A DNA stretch of 40,000 bases from Chrysomallon squamiferum (Eukaryota; Mollusca; Gastropoda; Neomphalida; Peltospiridae): NCBI GenBank assembly GCA_012295275.1, contig CM022665.1:2841667-2881666 (forward strand), given 5' to 3'. The notes under the pieces were generated by a model. It saw nothing but the letters and a program-made list of their open reading frames with translations, was not told the DNA's origin and ran no database searches. Below are positions 1 to 10,642 of this stretch, in pieces. The translations under genes were made by a program, and so were the position numbers. The first letter of the stretch is position 1; every line of letters starts with the position of its first letter.

Positions 1-419
1 TAATATTTAAAAATAGTAATAAATAAAAAAAGATAAATTAAAATTAAAATAGGGACAACGTTCAAGCAGGTCAGCATTGTATTGATATTAAGAACATAAT
101 ATGAAGAGGACTATATACTCACTGACAAGATTAACTGACAAGATTAATCTTTGACTGGCACTTGGGTCGTTTCACTTTACAGCTAGTACTCACAACTTGG
201 TATGTGCTGTCATGTATCATGTGTCATGAAATTTGTGTAATACAAAAGATAAAAGATCCCTTGCTGTGTTAATAGCTAAAAGTCCATGTAGTGGAGGCAT
301 TTCGATCTCTCAAATGCCAATATTAAAAAAACAAACAAACAAAAATTATATATGTATGTGTGTGTGTATTTATGTATATATGTATGTATATTGTGTGTCT
401 ACATATACATATATGTATG

Positions 420-451
<32 letters not shown>

Positions 452-1387
452 CACACATACACACCCGCACATACACTCATATACATAAGTAAATAAATAA
501 ATATTTCTGACGCTAACAATTATCTGCAAACATATACGCTGAGGTGTCGTTAAACAAATAATGATAAATGTGCTGAAGACTTTGTTAAGTCTGTTTTATT
601 GCTTGGATTAAGTTATATTTAACAAAGCCTTTGTCACTGTTCTCTACCCAGAGTGGGAGTGAGACCTGACATGTATCTCTTCAATTAACATTTTAACGTA
701 GAGAATTTCGTTAGCTGCAAATGGCTGAAATAATAACAAACAAAGAGAGCTTGCCGTGCAAAATAAACTACATTTTTATATATCAGAACTGCTGAAAACC
801 TATTTCATTTCGTTAAATAAATATCACTTATAACTTCAGTAAATGTCTTTCATTTTCACCAAAACTTTTATTAGCCCTTATAACGCCAGAGAAGTACTTT
901 CAGAGAGAAAAAAATAATAATTGGTTCGTTTGATATACTTAATCGTAATTACGGCATTCAATAAAGCAGTGAGATCGCTTTTAATTCCACAGAAAATTCA
1001 TCTCGCTTTCTCCGTCCACCTGGTGATTATTCCCTTCGTTTGCTGGTGTTGTCGTGGGGGGTTCTTTCAAACAGAAAAACAGCCCGGGGGTTGACCTCCG
1101 CCCCGCACAGACAACAGTCACAACCAGGAACAGTGGAGAGTTCATTATTACGATCAGTGAGTTAGAAAAAACACATAGGTGTATCAGTATGTAATTACCC
1201 ATGTCGAGTCTCTGTCTGGGTCAAACAACCCGGGTTTCTCAGCTAGTTTAACAGTAATTATATTGATAGCACTCGGTGAATGTTCGTTCTTTCAGTACGG
1301 CGCTGTCCACATCATTTTGTGCTAAAAAGTCGTCTGGATGACGTCTTCAGAACTCTGTTGAGAAAACGCCATCTAATGAATTCAGTT
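1..1387. other. Non-coding DNA, no gene seen
   Basis: This is AT-rich unique sequence with a TATG/TG/TA/CA microsatellite at about 345-482. A GC-richer patch lies at 980-1200. Open frames in the patch show no recognisable domain. Confidence 0.6.
345..482. repeat. Complex TATG/TG/TA/CA microsatellite
   Basis: Interrupted TATG and TGTG units run into (AT)n at about 418-444 and (CA)n after it. Reading frames through it encode only Tyr/Val/Cys/Ile or Thr/His repeats. Confidence 0.9.
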
Positions 1388-1540
1388 CTGTGTTGAAACT
1401 AATATCTAGATAGTGTGTGTTTAATACTGTGTTGAAACTAATATCTAGACAGTGTGTGTTTAATACTGTGTTAAAAATAATATCTAGATAGTGTGTGTTT
1501 AAAACTAATATCTAGATAATATGTGATTAGTACTGTGTTA
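1388..1540. repeat. 39-bp minisatellite
   Basis: Units beginning CTGTGTT start at 1388, 1427 and 1466, a 39-bp period, each with AATATCTAGA and GTGTGTGTTTAA. A fourth copy is shortened, and a fragment remains near 1531. The first two units are nearly identical. Confidence 0.9.
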
Positions 1541-1807
1541 CAATTCAAATAGTATCATCCACAATGCAGACCTGCTTGAGAAAGAATCCACATTCAAATA
1601 TCTAATATTAAAAACGGCTAAAAGAAAATTTGACACCAGATGATAGTGTGATTGTTTGTTGTTGTTGTTGTTGTTATTTTTGATGCTGCTGTTGCTGCTG
1701 TTGTTTCGTTTCATTCACGAGACAGTTTTATCAAAAATGTAAAATAATCCTTCTTAAAATTTTCAGTAATTACAAGAAGCATGCACTTAAAAAGGAAACG
1801 ACCGTAA

Positions 1808-1843
<36 letters not shown>

Positions 1844-1954
1844 ATATATAGATGCGTATGTGTTTGTGTTTATGTATGTCTCTCTTTGTAAGTGCTTCTG
1901 CGTGTGTGCGTGCGTGTGTGTGTGCGTGTGTGTCCTCTCTCTCTCTGTCTTTCT
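1541..1954. repeat. AT-rich DNA with GTT, TAAA and TG repeats
   Basis: Includes a GTT/GCT tract (about 1656-1705), a perfect TAAA run (about 1809-1846), then TG- and TC-rich sequence. No gene is seen. Confidence 0.75.
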
Positions 1955-2165
1955 GTATATGGGTCAGAGCGCGCGCGTTGAATTATTACATCTACTAACT
2001 CTATTATAATACTTTCCGTGTCCACACATATATGGGTTCTGCGTGTGTGCAGAGCGCGTGTGTGTGCGTGCGTTGAATTTTCCGTATATGGGTCAGAGCG
2101 CGCGCGTTGAATTATTACATCTACTAACTTACATATTTATAATACATTTCTCGTGTCCACACATC
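1955..2165. repeat. Tandem duplication with 129-bp offset
   Basis: A block starting GTATATGGGTCAGAGCGCGC at 1955 recurs at 2084 with nearly the same downstream sequence (TTGAATTATTACATCTACTA, then GTGTCCACACAT). The right copy differs by small changes. Confidence 0.88.
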
Positions 2166-2577
2166 AAATCACGCGGGTCTTTAATTTTTATTTTCTTACT
2201 GCAAAGCGGTGAATAGGTTTGAAGTAATTTGTGTGCACACAACGGCGAACGGTGGACAAAGTCGTAGACGTCGTGACAACATCACACTGGTGGCTTAGAG
2301 ACTGTATGAAAGAGCTGATGTACACGGTATAATCTTCTTATCCAGTGTTCGGCATAAATCGCTGTTTAGAGGACTTATCAAACCCATGTCCCGTAGATAT
2401 ACTCGCACGACAATACACGAAGGAGAAATAAGTAGCAACATGAAGAATAAAGTGGCTTCAAATAATCTTCCAGTAAATACGTAAGTAAATACCGTACAAG
2501 GAAAAACTAGCGCACAAATCAGCATGTTCGTAGTGGTTTGATAATGCGGTATAGTTTTAACTGCTGTTATTACTACT

Positions 2578-2717
2578 TCTATTCATACTACAACAGCAAG
2601 GACTACTACTAGTGCTACTACTACTACAACAGCAAGTACTACTACTAGTGCTACTACTACTACAACTGCCATTCTACTACAAAACTACTACTACAAATGA
2701 TGATGATTATGATGTTG

Positions 2718-2790
<73 letters not shown>
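2578..2790. repeat. ACT/AAT/ATT triplet repeat with palindrome
   Basis: (ACT)n-rich sequence (2578-2690) leads into (AAT)n at about 2718-2748, followed immediately by (ATT)n to about 2788. The last two are complementary and form an inverted repeat with arms of 30 bp or more and no loop. Confidence 0.92.
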
Positions 2791-2791
<1 letters not shown>

Positions 2792-3689
2792 AACACTTCT
2801 ACTACAGTTATAGATAACAATATTTAAAAAAACAAAAAAACAAAGAGAACGTAAAGATTAAATATATTTTTTTAAATATTGTATAATCCTTTCATGATAT
2901 AAAAAAAAATTAATAATAATTTATGCTGTATCATTCTATTTTTTATGTTAATACATATCGTTCATCTTTTCACCTTTTCTTTCTCTCTCTTCTTTTGTTT
3001 ATTTTTTTTATTTCACTGTTGTTATCATTATTTTTTGTAACATTTATAGTAACTTTCACCTCAATAATTTAACATTATCCAAATTTATAAACATTATACA
3101 TTAACTGAATTATCATCATTACGTTTATTAAAATGTTTTAACTAGAAATAACATTTCACGAAAACTTAAAAAACAGAAAGACGAACGACTTTGTCAAGAG
3201 AGAGATACAAAATGGGTCGATGTGAGACGTGACAGAATTTCACTTTGACTATATTTGACACTGATATTGTGCTTCCAGTCAGGTTCTTTGCGGTATTTCA
3301 CATTCTAGAGAGTAAGTGTTTCGTCCAACAGGTTGTCCGAATATCACTGGCAAAACACCGCGTAAAACTTTATACCAAGAACAAAAGAAACACAGAAAGC
3401 AGTGCAAAACTCTAAACAAATATTCACTCTAACCTCATAAGAAATTCTGTCTTATAACTAAAACGCTTTGTCACTGTTTCATCAAGTGGTGTTTCATGAT
3501 TGTATTTCACGATGTTAAAAAACCTAAATAATAATAATAATAATACTAATAATAAAAAAAAATAAAAGAAAGTGGATAACTGTTTGTTTTGTGATTAACT
3601 TAAAACAGGTCATTTTATTATTAGACAGCGTAGACAAATATATTCAGAAAAAAATAGTTTTGGCAGGTGTATTAAATTTTTGTTCTATT
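2791..3689. other. Non-coding DNA, no gene seen
   Basis: Mostly AT-rich unique sequence with short A and T runs and an AAT run near 3530-3550. No ORF here shows protein-family features. Confidence 0.6.
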
Positions 3690-4012
3690 CTAATTGTGTA
3701 TGTATGTAAACATGTATGCATGTTTATGTATATAATTATATATGTGAATGTGCATGTGTTTGTTGTGTATGTGTGTTTATGTATGTATGTGTATATGTAT
3801 GTATGTATGTATGTATGTATGAATGTATGAATGCATGTATATATGTATATATATGTATATATGTATGTATGTATGTATGTGTGTATGTATGTATGTATGT
3901 ATGTATGTACACACACACACACACACAAAAAGAAACATGAAGTGTTTATATATACATGTATGTGTGTGTGGGTGCGTGTGTGTGTGCGTGTGTATATGTA
4001 CGTGTATATCTG
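3690..4012. repeat. TATG/TG/CA microsatellite
   Basis: About 220 bp of TATG and TGTG units are followed by (CA)10 near 3908-3927 and a further TG-rich block. All overlapping frames on both strands give low-complexity Tyr/Val/Cys or Thr/His peptides. Confidence 0.92.
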
Positions 4013-4334
4013 TACATAGACTGAATGTTTAACGCGTGTGTAGGTGTGCGCCCTCTCCTAGGTTCAGAATCTATCTTACATAAGATCTGTGTTGTGCGGG
4101 GTGGTACAACACGAATCATACGGACACGTACACTAATCGGATGTGAAAATGGCGACAGGCGATAGCAAAAACACCCGACTGACCGTCTGCAACAACAATA
4201 AAGTCTATCTCAGCGTGGTGACCAAAATAGAACTTTCCTCAATTAGCGCTGTCTGCTTTGAAACGCGCTCCATTCCATGATTATTATTGTTAGAAGTAGT
4301 AGTAGCAGTTGTTGTTGTAGTGGTAGTGGTAGTG

Positions 4335-4383
<49 letters not shown>

Positions 4384-5079
4384 CAGCAATAATAGTAGTA
4401 GTACATAAAGGTATTACTTAATTTTAGAAAAATAACCATTTTCCTTAAGAACGTTTTTCACGGGTGATTTAGAAAATATTATGGTGTGTTGTTACACATA
4501 CACAACACACACGCACGCACACACACAACACACACATACATACATGGTCAGTTGCGTTTTGTATATATTCCATCAGTTTAAAAGATAGTAATAATAATGA
4601 TACGATAGTAATGGTACTAAGAGTATTAGTATTATTAATAATAATAACAGTAGTAGTACAATTTTGTTTTAGTAATACTGATAAATGTGCTACTGATATT
4701 AAGAAGAGTACAAGTAAACGAATATTCAGGTCATTTGAATGTAGTGATGGTAGTAGCAGCAGCAGCACTAGCAGTAGTAGTAGCAGCAGAAGCAGTAGTA
4801 GCCGTAGTAGTAATACAATAGCAGTGGTAATAAAATCAAATGAAAATAAAATAACAACCTTCAAAAATTAAAACAAAATTTTGTAAGGTTTTTTTTTTTT
4901 CATAAGCATTTCGATGTTTCAGAAAATAAGATGATATGATTATATTAAATTCAAATCAAATAGAAAACAAACAAACCAAAAAGAAATGGCAGTTTCATTC
5001 ATCAAAAAATAAAAAAACATTAAAAAAAATACAGGCTTGTCAGCCTATAATTTGATGGAGCTATCTTTATTCACAGCCT
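4013..5079. other. Non-coding DNA with GTA/TAG and CA repeats
   Basis: A long TAG/TGG triplet tract (about 4293-4403), a CA tract (about 4494-4545) and scattered GTA/AGC triplets (4585-4815) lie in AT-rich DNA. The Ser-rich and Leu-rich frames through them are repeat artefacts. Confidence 0.7.
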
Positions 5080-5430
5080 TTTTTCACGCACCGGGTGCCG
5101 GGTCCCTTAGTAACGTCACTTCCTCCAGTTAGCCATTTGCTTCGAAATCGTTTGAAAATTTCCCAGCTAATTCACAATGACAAACGTATGGCTGTTTTCT
5201 AAACTCAACAATGATTGTTATTACTGTATTAGTGGACTTTCGAGCACTTTCATTGTTTCTGCCCGCTGAATGGATTTTCCGTTTCAACTTCCGCGTGCAT
5301 TGCGAACGACGCCGATCAGAAAATGCGCGTGACACAAATTTCCGTCGAAGTCATTCTAGCGAGCAGTCAATCACTGCGTGTGAAGTTCACTCGGATCTGG
5401 CAAAGATATTCATTGAATATGCAATTTCAA
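5080..5430. promoter_or_regulatory. Candidate cis-regulatory island with Sox motifs
   Basis: This is a GC-richer, repeat-free island. It has GTAACGTCACTTCC (CRE/ETS-like, near 5110-5125), ACAATG (5175), a palindromic Sox pair AACAATGATTGTT (5207-5219) and CATTGTT (5251-5257). Overlapping ORFs of 60-77 codons on both strands have no recognisable domain. Regulatory function is inferred. Confidence 0.35.
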
Positions 5431-5720
5431 GACGACCTGTATAAAATAGAGCTAGTGCAAGGGGTCGGTGGTTTTTTTTTTTTTTTTTTTTTGAAGACTG
5501 AAATTTACTAAAAATTAAGGTAAAAATTACAACGTAGCCCTGGCTGATAAAGCTGTTTCACTGAATAATCGTGCCCAAAATATTAATACGAAATGTAAGT
5601 AATTTAAATAAGTGTTATTTATTTATATATCGCATTGTTTTCTATGTTAAGAAAAACGTGTACATTTTTAACTACTTCCCCTGTTCACTTTTCATGCATC
5701 TCTCGTTCATTTTCCTTTAA

Positions 5721-5767
<47 letters not shown>

Positions 5768-6019
5768 TTCTCTCTCAGTCTTTTGCACGATTTCTTTAAT
5801 TTGTTACGCCCTTCTTTTCTTTCTTTCTTTCTTTATTTTAAAGAAAGATAACATTTTCCCCCAACACCCGAGCATCCATACAAAGGTTATTGCGATACAT
5901 TATGCAAATCATCTGTTCTTGCTAAAGGCCACGGATTGAAATGCTGTTCAGCAATAGTAAGATGATACTCGTTATATATATGAACTATTTAACCTGTCGT
6001 GTACTTAAACGTCGGATGT
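5431..6019. repeat. AT-rich DNA with T, TC/TG and TTTC runs
   Basis: Includes a T22 run at about 5471-5492, (TC)n(TG)n at about 5722-5768 and TTTC units at about 5811-5835. No gene is seen. Confidence 0.7.
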
Positions 6020-6200
6020 ACCCTCTCTCGTGCAACACAATTGGTTCTTACCAAGTGTGTGCACACTCAAAGCTGTTTCGATCTGCCAGCACGTGATGAT
6101 GTGTGACAGGTTGGTAAACACAGGTAAGCTCGACAAACAGGCAACCGAAGGGGGCGGGGTGGAAACGGACGTGGCAAACACGAGAACATGTTCGATGAAT
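6020..6200. promoter_or_regulatory. Candidate cis-regulatory island with GC box
   Basis: This short unique block has CACGTG, TGACAG, a forkhead-type GTAAACA (6114-6120) and a perfect Sp/KLF-type GGGGGCGGGG (6150-6159). A poly(A)/AAT-rich stretch follows. It could be an enhancer or an unannotated promoter. Confidence 0.3.
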
Positions 6201-6768
6201 TGAGGCTTTTCTGTGTAAATAATAACGGTGGGGGAAAAAAAATAGCAAACCTATGCTGCTATAACGTAGTGTGGAATTTACAAATGACAAAAAAAAAAAA
6301 AAAAAAAAAATGATAATAATAATAATGAAATAATGAAATAATAATAATAACGAATAACTAAAAAAAAAGTAAAAAATGCCCATGCATTTAATGTAAGTTT
6401 TGTAGTTATATGTCTTTTTGTTTCAACAACATGATAAATACGTGTAATTATTTTATGTCTCACACACACGCACACACGCACTTACAAATAAATAGTCTGT
6501 ATTAATTTTAAAGTAACTCTAAAATATATTTTATTAATTCGTTAACTACTACGTTTTTACTGAAGCCCTTTTACTAATCTAAAGCTCACATTTAAGACAG
6601 TGAAAAAAAAAAAAAAAAAAGAAGATAAAGATGAAAAAAAAAAAAAAAAAAGGTTAATTTCATTCATGCACAGCAGCAGAACATCAAAAAAAAAAAAGTG
6701 AGAACACGTTTTATTGTTCCTATTACATTTTGTCTTCATCTTATGTTGTTTTTTTCTTCTTCTTCTTC

Positions 6769-6800
<32 letters not shown>

Positions 6801-6900
6801 GTGTTATTATTATTATTATTATTATTATATTTACTTTCGAATTGGAAAGCGAGTGAATTAATCACAAATAGTTCAAAATATCAATTCTGTTTTCACAGAC
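6201..6900. repeat. Poly(A), AAT and TTA repeat region
   Basis: A runs near 6289-6310, 6603-6620 and 6633-6651, and (TTA)n at about 6769-6828. The Phe/Tyr/Leu-rich frames are artefacts of these runs. Confidence 0.8.
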
Positions 6901-6934
6901 AAGCTGATCTCGCTGAACTCCATGTCAGATTTCC

Positions 6935-6990
6935 TTGAATGGAATCGATCCAGCGATCGCTTGCCTATTGAGCTATTTCCCGAGCTGGGC
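6935..6990 (-). mobile_element. Possible tRNA-derived SINE relic
   Basis: On the - strand an A-box-like TAGCTCAATAGGC (6963-6975) is followed by a B-box match GGATCGATTCC (6941-6951, fits GWTCRANNC). The boxes lie about 24 bp apart, too close for an intact tRNA, so this is not a functional tRNA gene. No clear tail or target-site duplication could be fixed. Confidence 0.25.
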
Positions 6991-7215
6991 TGTAAATTAG
7001 CGTCGCGGTGTTTATGAGGTTAATGGCAGCATTATCTTGCGGCTGTTGGCCGTGCGAATGACAGAGGAAGTGCTGGATGAAGGCTGTTTCTCCAAGATAT
7101 GACCGTTTCCTATAAATTGTTCCTTGGTGCACCTCTTCCCGGTGATATAATCAACATAACCGAGTAAATTTACGTGCGTTGCACGCTTTCAACAATGCAT
7201 GTTAACCAAAGATAA
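6980..7215. promoter_or_regulatory. Candidate conserved non-coding island
   Basis: This is repeat-free, GC-richer sequence with homeodomain cores (TAAATTAG, GAGGTTAATGG). There is no coding signature. The call rests on composition contrast only. Confidence 0.28.
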
Positions 7216-7249
7216 GAGGTCCACAAAGACTGCGATTGGTTTTGCTTTT

Positions 7250-7350
7250 TCTTCATCTTTTTTTTTTTTTTTTTTTTCATTTTCATTTTTTTCTTTTTCT
7301 TTTTAGTATTGTCAGATTGTTAATCATTATTCTTGGTTGTTGTTTTTATT

Positions 7351-7389
<39 letters not shown>

Positions 7390-7560
7390 GTCATTTATTT
7401 ATTTATTTATTTTACTTTTTTTGTTTTGTTTTATTTCGTTTATTTTTTTCGATATTGCTTTTTAATCTTTTCTTCTTTTTTTTTTTTTTTCCTCCACCTT
7501 TTCCTTTTCTTTTTTTTTCTCCAACCTTTTTTCTTATTTCTTTTAATCCTAATTTCTCTA
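7250..7560. repeat. T-rich/TTTA microsatellite region
   Basis: Poly(T) with interspersed C, then (TTTA)n at about 7352-7412, then T/C-rich sequence. The 141-codon Phe/Leu-rich open frame across it is low complexity and is not a gene. Confidence 0.85.
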
Positions 7561-8276
7561 TATTGTTACTGAAAAACACACATCAGTCCAATATCAATAT
7601 GTGTATCACCATCAGCAGGTTAGTTTTTAATAAAACAATCCAGCATCCTGCATTATTTTAAAAAGAATGGGTGAAACAAAACTGGAAATGGTAAGTACTA
7701 AAAATGAATTTCGTTACTGCATTACGTGTTAGTTAATTTTAGAGTTAGCTTGCGTCTGTCTATAAACGACGACTTAAAAGTGCGGACTCGCACATTCGCA
7801 TAGCTGATGCCATTCTTTTCATTCCAGACAAATTTCTGTTTATGTCAGTTTTGTCTTCGCTTCGGAAGCACGTCGTCGTTGCTGAAACAGTTATATACCT
7901 GTAAAATACCACCACCTCCGTGTTAAACTCCAGTCTTCATTTCCCACTTGTCATATCGAGTTCCCGCAACACCAGACGACAGTTTGTGCGTGTTGTTAAA
8001 AAGCGTTACGAGAGATCTGGCTTACGCTGATAAATGAGGTAACCCCTGCTGCTTTTAATATTTCATTTTAAAATGTTTTGTTTTGATTTATTTTTGAGGT
8101 AGTTTAAAAAAAAAAATTTTTAAAAAATTAATTTCTTTTATAGTTATAAATTTAATTTATATTATGAGCTTTTTATTTTTATTTTTTTTAATCTTCCTTC
8201 AATTGTTAATCTTTTATGTGTTCTAAATTCCTCCTTTCTGCTGTTTTTCTTCTTTTCTTCTTTTCTTCAGTCTAGT

Positions 8277-8278
<2 letters not shown>
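7561..8278. other. Unique DNA, no gene recognised
   Basis: A GC-richer repeat-free stretch (about 7740-8045) is flanked by AT-rich sequence. A GTAAGT donor-like site sits at 7691, but there is no convincing exon before it. Confidence 0.5.

Positions 8279-8342
<64 letters not shown>
8279..8342. repeat. (TC)32 microsatellite
   Basis: Perfect TC dinucleotide run, followed by imperfect CTGT/TCTC units to about 8394. Confidence 0.97.
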
Positions 8343-8349
<7 letters not shown>

Positions 8350-8689
8350 CTGTCTGTCTCTCTGTCTTGCTTTCTCTCTGTCTCTCTCTGTCTCTATTAA
8401 TGTTTTTACAGTATACATTTAAAAATATCATAAGTTTAATGAAAGCACAACTAAGATCCATAGATGAATATATAAATTAATAAATGCTATCAAGAAAAGG
8501 AAAATTATCCGTTAATTCTTTTAATTTTTTTTTTCAAAATTTAAATGTTAAATTCACAAATTGTCGTTCGTTCAAATATTTCGTTTGCGCTTAAAATTGG
8601 GAGAGTTAGCAAACCCTGAATAATGGCTTCATTTAGCAAATTTACCTGTTATTAATACTCCTCTAAATGAACATACCATTTGTAAAATT

Positions 8690-9200
8690 TGATCCATTAG
8701 TTTGTAGAGTTCGATATGCATCTTCACGTCAGGGATGTTCACACACAATAGCGGTACATGTCATAATTTTGTGTTTTCCTCACTTTACGTTTGACCTCGT
8801 AACTCTATACACCCGCTGTTGAATTCCACTATCAGCTCTGTCGCTTTTGCTCGAATCTCGATGGCGGGGAAGTGTCGGCTGCTTTTTCTTCCAATATTTA
8901 CAATGATATTTAATGCTATTTAGCTATATTTCACACGTATGCAAAGAATGGGGCCCGACAATGGGTGTGTTTGCATTTGCTGTGGACTCGGGCTCAGCAA
9001 GTGCCGAGAGAATGGAAAATGCTATGCGAAGTAATTCATACAAATTTGTTGATAATGTCTACGTTAATCATGTTAGCGGATGAAAATCTCGCCAGCGCGT
9101 GAGCAGACAATATGACAGTCCAGGCCGAGGAGAAAGGCTCCGTGAAAGATCATGATTTCCCAACCATACCTTGAACGTCAGCGTCTGTGTATGTCCCAGG
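8690..9200. promoter_or_regulatory. Candidate cis-regulatory island with Sox and octamer-like sites
   Basis: This 500-bp unique, GC-richer island holds ATGCAAAG (8939-8946), ACAATGG (8958-8964) and GTTTGCAT (8969-8976) within 40 bp: a Sox site between two near-octamer sites in opposite orientation. There is no open frame with a recognisable domain. Enhancer activity is inferred. Confidence 0.35.
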
Positions 9201-10000
9201 TCAACAGTGGCTGGTTCGGTCACAGAAAGTATATTTTATATGTGCGTCAGAGAGCAGATGTGTTTTTATGTATCACCGTGTTTTTATGTAGTTCACTCAC
9301 ACATGTTTGAGTGTAACTGTTATTACGTATTTCTGTAGGTCTGTGCAGATGTATATATCTGTGTCTCTGTCAGTCTCTTCGTGTAACTGTCTACCTACTT
9401 ACCTACTTATCCATTTGTCTTTATCTCTTCTGTTTGACTGTCTTTCGTGCTATCTGTAGACTGCTAGTGAATATAATGAAGGCACTTTATAAATTATTGA
9501 TATGAAATGTTTTCAAAATGGAAATATTTTAATCTTACCTGAATAATCTTATTTTCTGATTACTTTTTACATTTTTAATGTTTTTTTATAAATGCGATAA
9601 CTGTTTAAAGGTTGACTTGTATTATTATAGAATACTTCATATCTACTACGTACATCCAACCACAGATATAAGATATATACATAACAACCCCACACACACA
9701 TACGTACTTACATACATACATACCACACAGACATACATATACATATATAAAAAGTGGAAATATTAGCAGCAGTGGTGATGGTGGCGGTTTTTATTTTTTT
9801 TAGCGGCGTATCTCAAGTGATTTCCTTTTTGAAAGAACTGACATTAAAAAAAAAAAAACATTTCCAGAAAAATGTTTACAAATTACTTATAAACTGCAGT
9901 TTATATCAACTGTCGAAAGAATCACATTTACACATACACACACATTTATGAGAAGTGGTTTGTTATTCTTGGTTTATTTTAAATTGCGAAACGATATTTT
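9201..10000. other. Non-coding DNA, no gene seen
   Basis: TG-, CTAC- and CATA-type degenerate repeats (for example 9690-9750) lie in AT-rich sequence. A 65-codon frame at 9754-9951 has no family features. Confidence 0.55.
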
Positions 10001-10270
10001 TCAGTGGTCTATTGTACCACAACGCAAGCTTGTCGTATCACTGGTGACAGTTTGACGAGCAAGTGACATCTATGATGTAAATTATGTCTGTGGCTGTTTG
10101 CACAGTTTGACACACAGAGAGTAGCTGTAACAGGCAGTGTACGCCGATGTCTTCATTGGTCAAGTGATAACAGCCAAAACAGAAAAGTGACAAAACTTGA
10201 ACCAGCCATGTCAGCTAATCTATATCTTCTCTTCGATCATTCTTTTAACTGTACAAGTGTTTCTGCTAAA
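10000..10270. promoter_or_regulatory. Candidate conserved non-coding island
   Basis: This is a repeat-free stretch with several TGACA cores (TALE-type, for example GGTGACAGTTTGAC near 10044) and an inverted CCAAT (ATTGG, near 10157). No coding signature. Confidence 0.28.
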
Positions 10271-10546
10271 TCTCTATTACAGGTTGTTGTGAATACTTCT
10301 TCCTTTTTTTTTCTTCTTTTTTTTTTATAAAACGTTCTGGATGATTTGAAAACATTATAGCAAGATCCTTTTCAAGTCATGGTTATATTTCAATAAATGT
10401 TTAAAAATTAGACATGGTAGATAAATAGTTTTATGCTCCAGTATCTTCTGACTGTTTAGCAGTTAAATTAATAGCAAACCTGTAGTTTTAGAATTAATTT
10501 TATTTTTCCGTTTTCTTTTTTAAAAAACCACAGGTTTAATTTTTGT

Positions 10547-10548
10547 TT

Positions 10549-10593
<45 letters not shown>

Positions 10594-10642
10594 TTTAATA
10601 ATAATAATAACAACAACAACAACAACAACAACAATAATAATA
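10547..10642. repeat. (TAA)n(CAA)n microsatellite
   Basis: A TAA run with one short interruption passes into about eight CAA units and back to TAA. Confidence 0.93.

Noticed and set aside
7236-7661. 141-codon Phe/Leu-rich frame resembling a membrane protein
   Set aside because: The hydrophobicity comes from T-rich and TTTA repeats.
7600-7691. Possible exon ending at GTAAGT 7691
   Set aside because: The upstream AG at the CATCAGCAG site lacks a pyrimidine tract and no frame or context links it to a gene.
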